A DNA stretch of 6,162 nt, from assembly GCA_035310125.1 (NCBI GenBank), contig DATGEP010000049.1, positions 1 to 6,162 on the forward strand, written 5' to 3'. Source of the stretch: DATGEP01 sp035310125 (GTDB lineage: Bacteria > Chloroflexota > Ktedonobacteria > Ktedonobacterales > JADMIN01). The notes below the pieces were generated by a model that saw only the letters and a list, made by a program, of their open reading frames with translations, was not told where the DNA came from and made no database searches. This document shows positions 5,329 to 6,162 of the stretch, one piece after another (the first letter of the stretch is position 1; every line of letters begins with the position of its first letter). The position numbers and the translations under genes are program-made.

Positions 5329-6162
5329 ATGACCGCTGAAGAACGCCCGCCCATTGGCGTGTTACTCATGGCATACGGCACACCCAATTCGCCGGAGGAG
5401 ATCGAGCCCTACTACACCGACGTGCGCGGCGGGCGTCCGCCCACGCCCGAATTGCTCGCGCAGCTTCAGGACCGCTACCGCCAGGTCGGCGGCCGTACGC
5501 CCCTGCTCGAAATCTCCCGCGCGCAGGCCAAACGTCTGGAGGAACGGCTCAACGCCGACGAGCCGGGCCGCTACATCAAGGTGTACCTTGGCATGAAGCA
5601 CTGGCATCCCTACATCGCGGAAACGGTGCGCCAGATGCAGGCGGACGGCATCCGCGAGGCCGTCGCCGTAGCCCTCGCTCCGCACTACTCGCGCATGAGC
5701 ATCGGTGGCTACGTCGAGCGCATCGAGCAAGCTCAGTCCAAGCTAGCGGCAGAGCATGTAGCTAATGCCTCTCAAGGCGCCAACACGCCCATCCACTTCA
5801 CCTACGTCAAAAGCTGGCACGACGAGCCGCTGTTCTGGCAGGCGCTTGAGCATCAGGTACGGGCCGCCCGCATGGCAAAGTTCCCCGACGAGCCGGCAAA
5901 TGCCGTCTTCGTCATCTTCACCGCGCACAGCCTGCCCCAGCGCATTCAGCAGGAGAACGACCCGTACCAGCGCGAGCTCCTCGCCACCTCGGCGGGCGTC
6001 GCGGGCCTGCTCGGTCTCCGCCGCGACCGCTGGGACTTCGCGTTCCAGAGCGCCGGACGCACCCCCGAGCCCTGGCTCGGCCCCGACATCCTGGAGAAAG
6101 TGCGTGAGCTGGCGGCGCGCGGCGAAAACTGCATCCTCATCTGCCCCGTCGGCTTCATCTCC
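5329..6162 (+). CDS. hemH: Ferrochelatase, coproporphyrin type likely; 3' end outside the window
   Basis: It inserts ferrous iron into a porphyrin, probably coproporphyrin III (CpfC). The 278 codons seen are open to the window edge; some 35-45 residues should be missing. LLMAYGTP (12-19) opens the fold; Y16 sits where Bacillus subtilis CpfC has its active-site Tyr13. LAPHYSRMS (116-124) is a conserved pocket, H200 in TAHSLPQR is the catalytic histidine (B. subtilis His183), FQSAGRTPEPWLGPDI (239-254) is a family hallmark, and CPVGFIS (272-278) ends just before the expected DHLE glutamate. The start has AAAGGA (5312-5317) and GGAAGG (5319-5324) upstream; an in-frame ATG at 5317 is possible but lacks a spaced ribosome site. 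With hemE upstream this resembles the Bacillus hemE-hemH-hemY order. Confidence 0.95.
   Translation, partial: MTAEERPPIGVLLMAYGTPNSPEEIEPYYTDVRGGRPPTPELLAQLQDRYRQVGGRTPLLEISRAQAKRLEERLNADEPGRYIKVYLGMKHWHPYIAETVRQMQADGIREAVAVALAPHYSRMSIGGYVERIEQAQSKLAAEHVANASQGANTPIHFTYVKSWHDEPLFWQALEHQVRAARMAKFPDEPANAVFVIFTAHSLPQRIQQENDPYQRELLATSAGVAGLLGLRRDRWDFAFQSAGRTPEPWLGPDILEKVRELAARGENCILICPVGFIS

Noticed and set aside
5354..5596. 80-codon + ORF inside the ferrochelatase region
   Set aside because: Out of frame with the clear HemH translation, which is open from 5329 to the window end with all family motifs.

Overview
The window is GC-rich (about two thirds G+C) bacterial chromosome with every supported gene on the + strand. 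Gene content suggests a Chloroflexota-type bacterium, possibly Ktedonobacteria-like. The reasons are a class V aminotransferase next to a long (ASB plus ACT) SerA, a hemE-hemH pair, an LGFP-repeat protein remnant, and intergenic DNA packed with short repeats. The phylum is an inference from gene style and order; no rRNA or marker gene is present to prove it.

Layout. (1) 29-1141: class V (AGT-like) aminotransferase. (2) 1138-1336: a cluster of short GTAG-plus-hairpin repeats, the first of which supplies the aminotransferase stop codon. (3) 1375-3063: serA, phosphoglycerate dehydrogenase, with a GTG start. (4) 3060-3273: a second cluster of the same repeats, again starting on the stop codon. 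(5) 3274-3447: about 170 bases with no convincing feature. (6) 3448-3897: a doubtful ORF with a perfect Shine-Dalgarno sequence, largely built from a different 30-bp repeat, whose stop overlaps the hemE start; a TATAAT box lies inside it. (7) 3894-4949: hemE. (8) 4950-5231: an LGFP-repeat remnant without a start codon, in the hemE frame just after its stop. (9) 5329-6162: hemH/cpfC, cut by the window end.

Function. The first pair probably makes phosphoserine from 3-phosphoglycerate: SerA oxidises, and the class V enzyme is a candidate for the transamination usually done by SerC. The second pair belongs to haem synthesis: HemE makes coproporphyrinogen III, and the ferrochelatase resembles the Bacillus coproporphyrin-type enzyme. 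A hemY/cgoX gene may follow outside the window, as in the Bacillus hemEHY order.

The most unusual content is non-coding. There are two unrelated repeat families. One has the architecture of REP elements (5' GTAG followed by a palindrome) and provides the TAG stop codon of both upstream genes. The other is a 30-bp-period array directly before hemE, which can be read either as a repetitive small protein or as a regulatory array upstream of a promoter.
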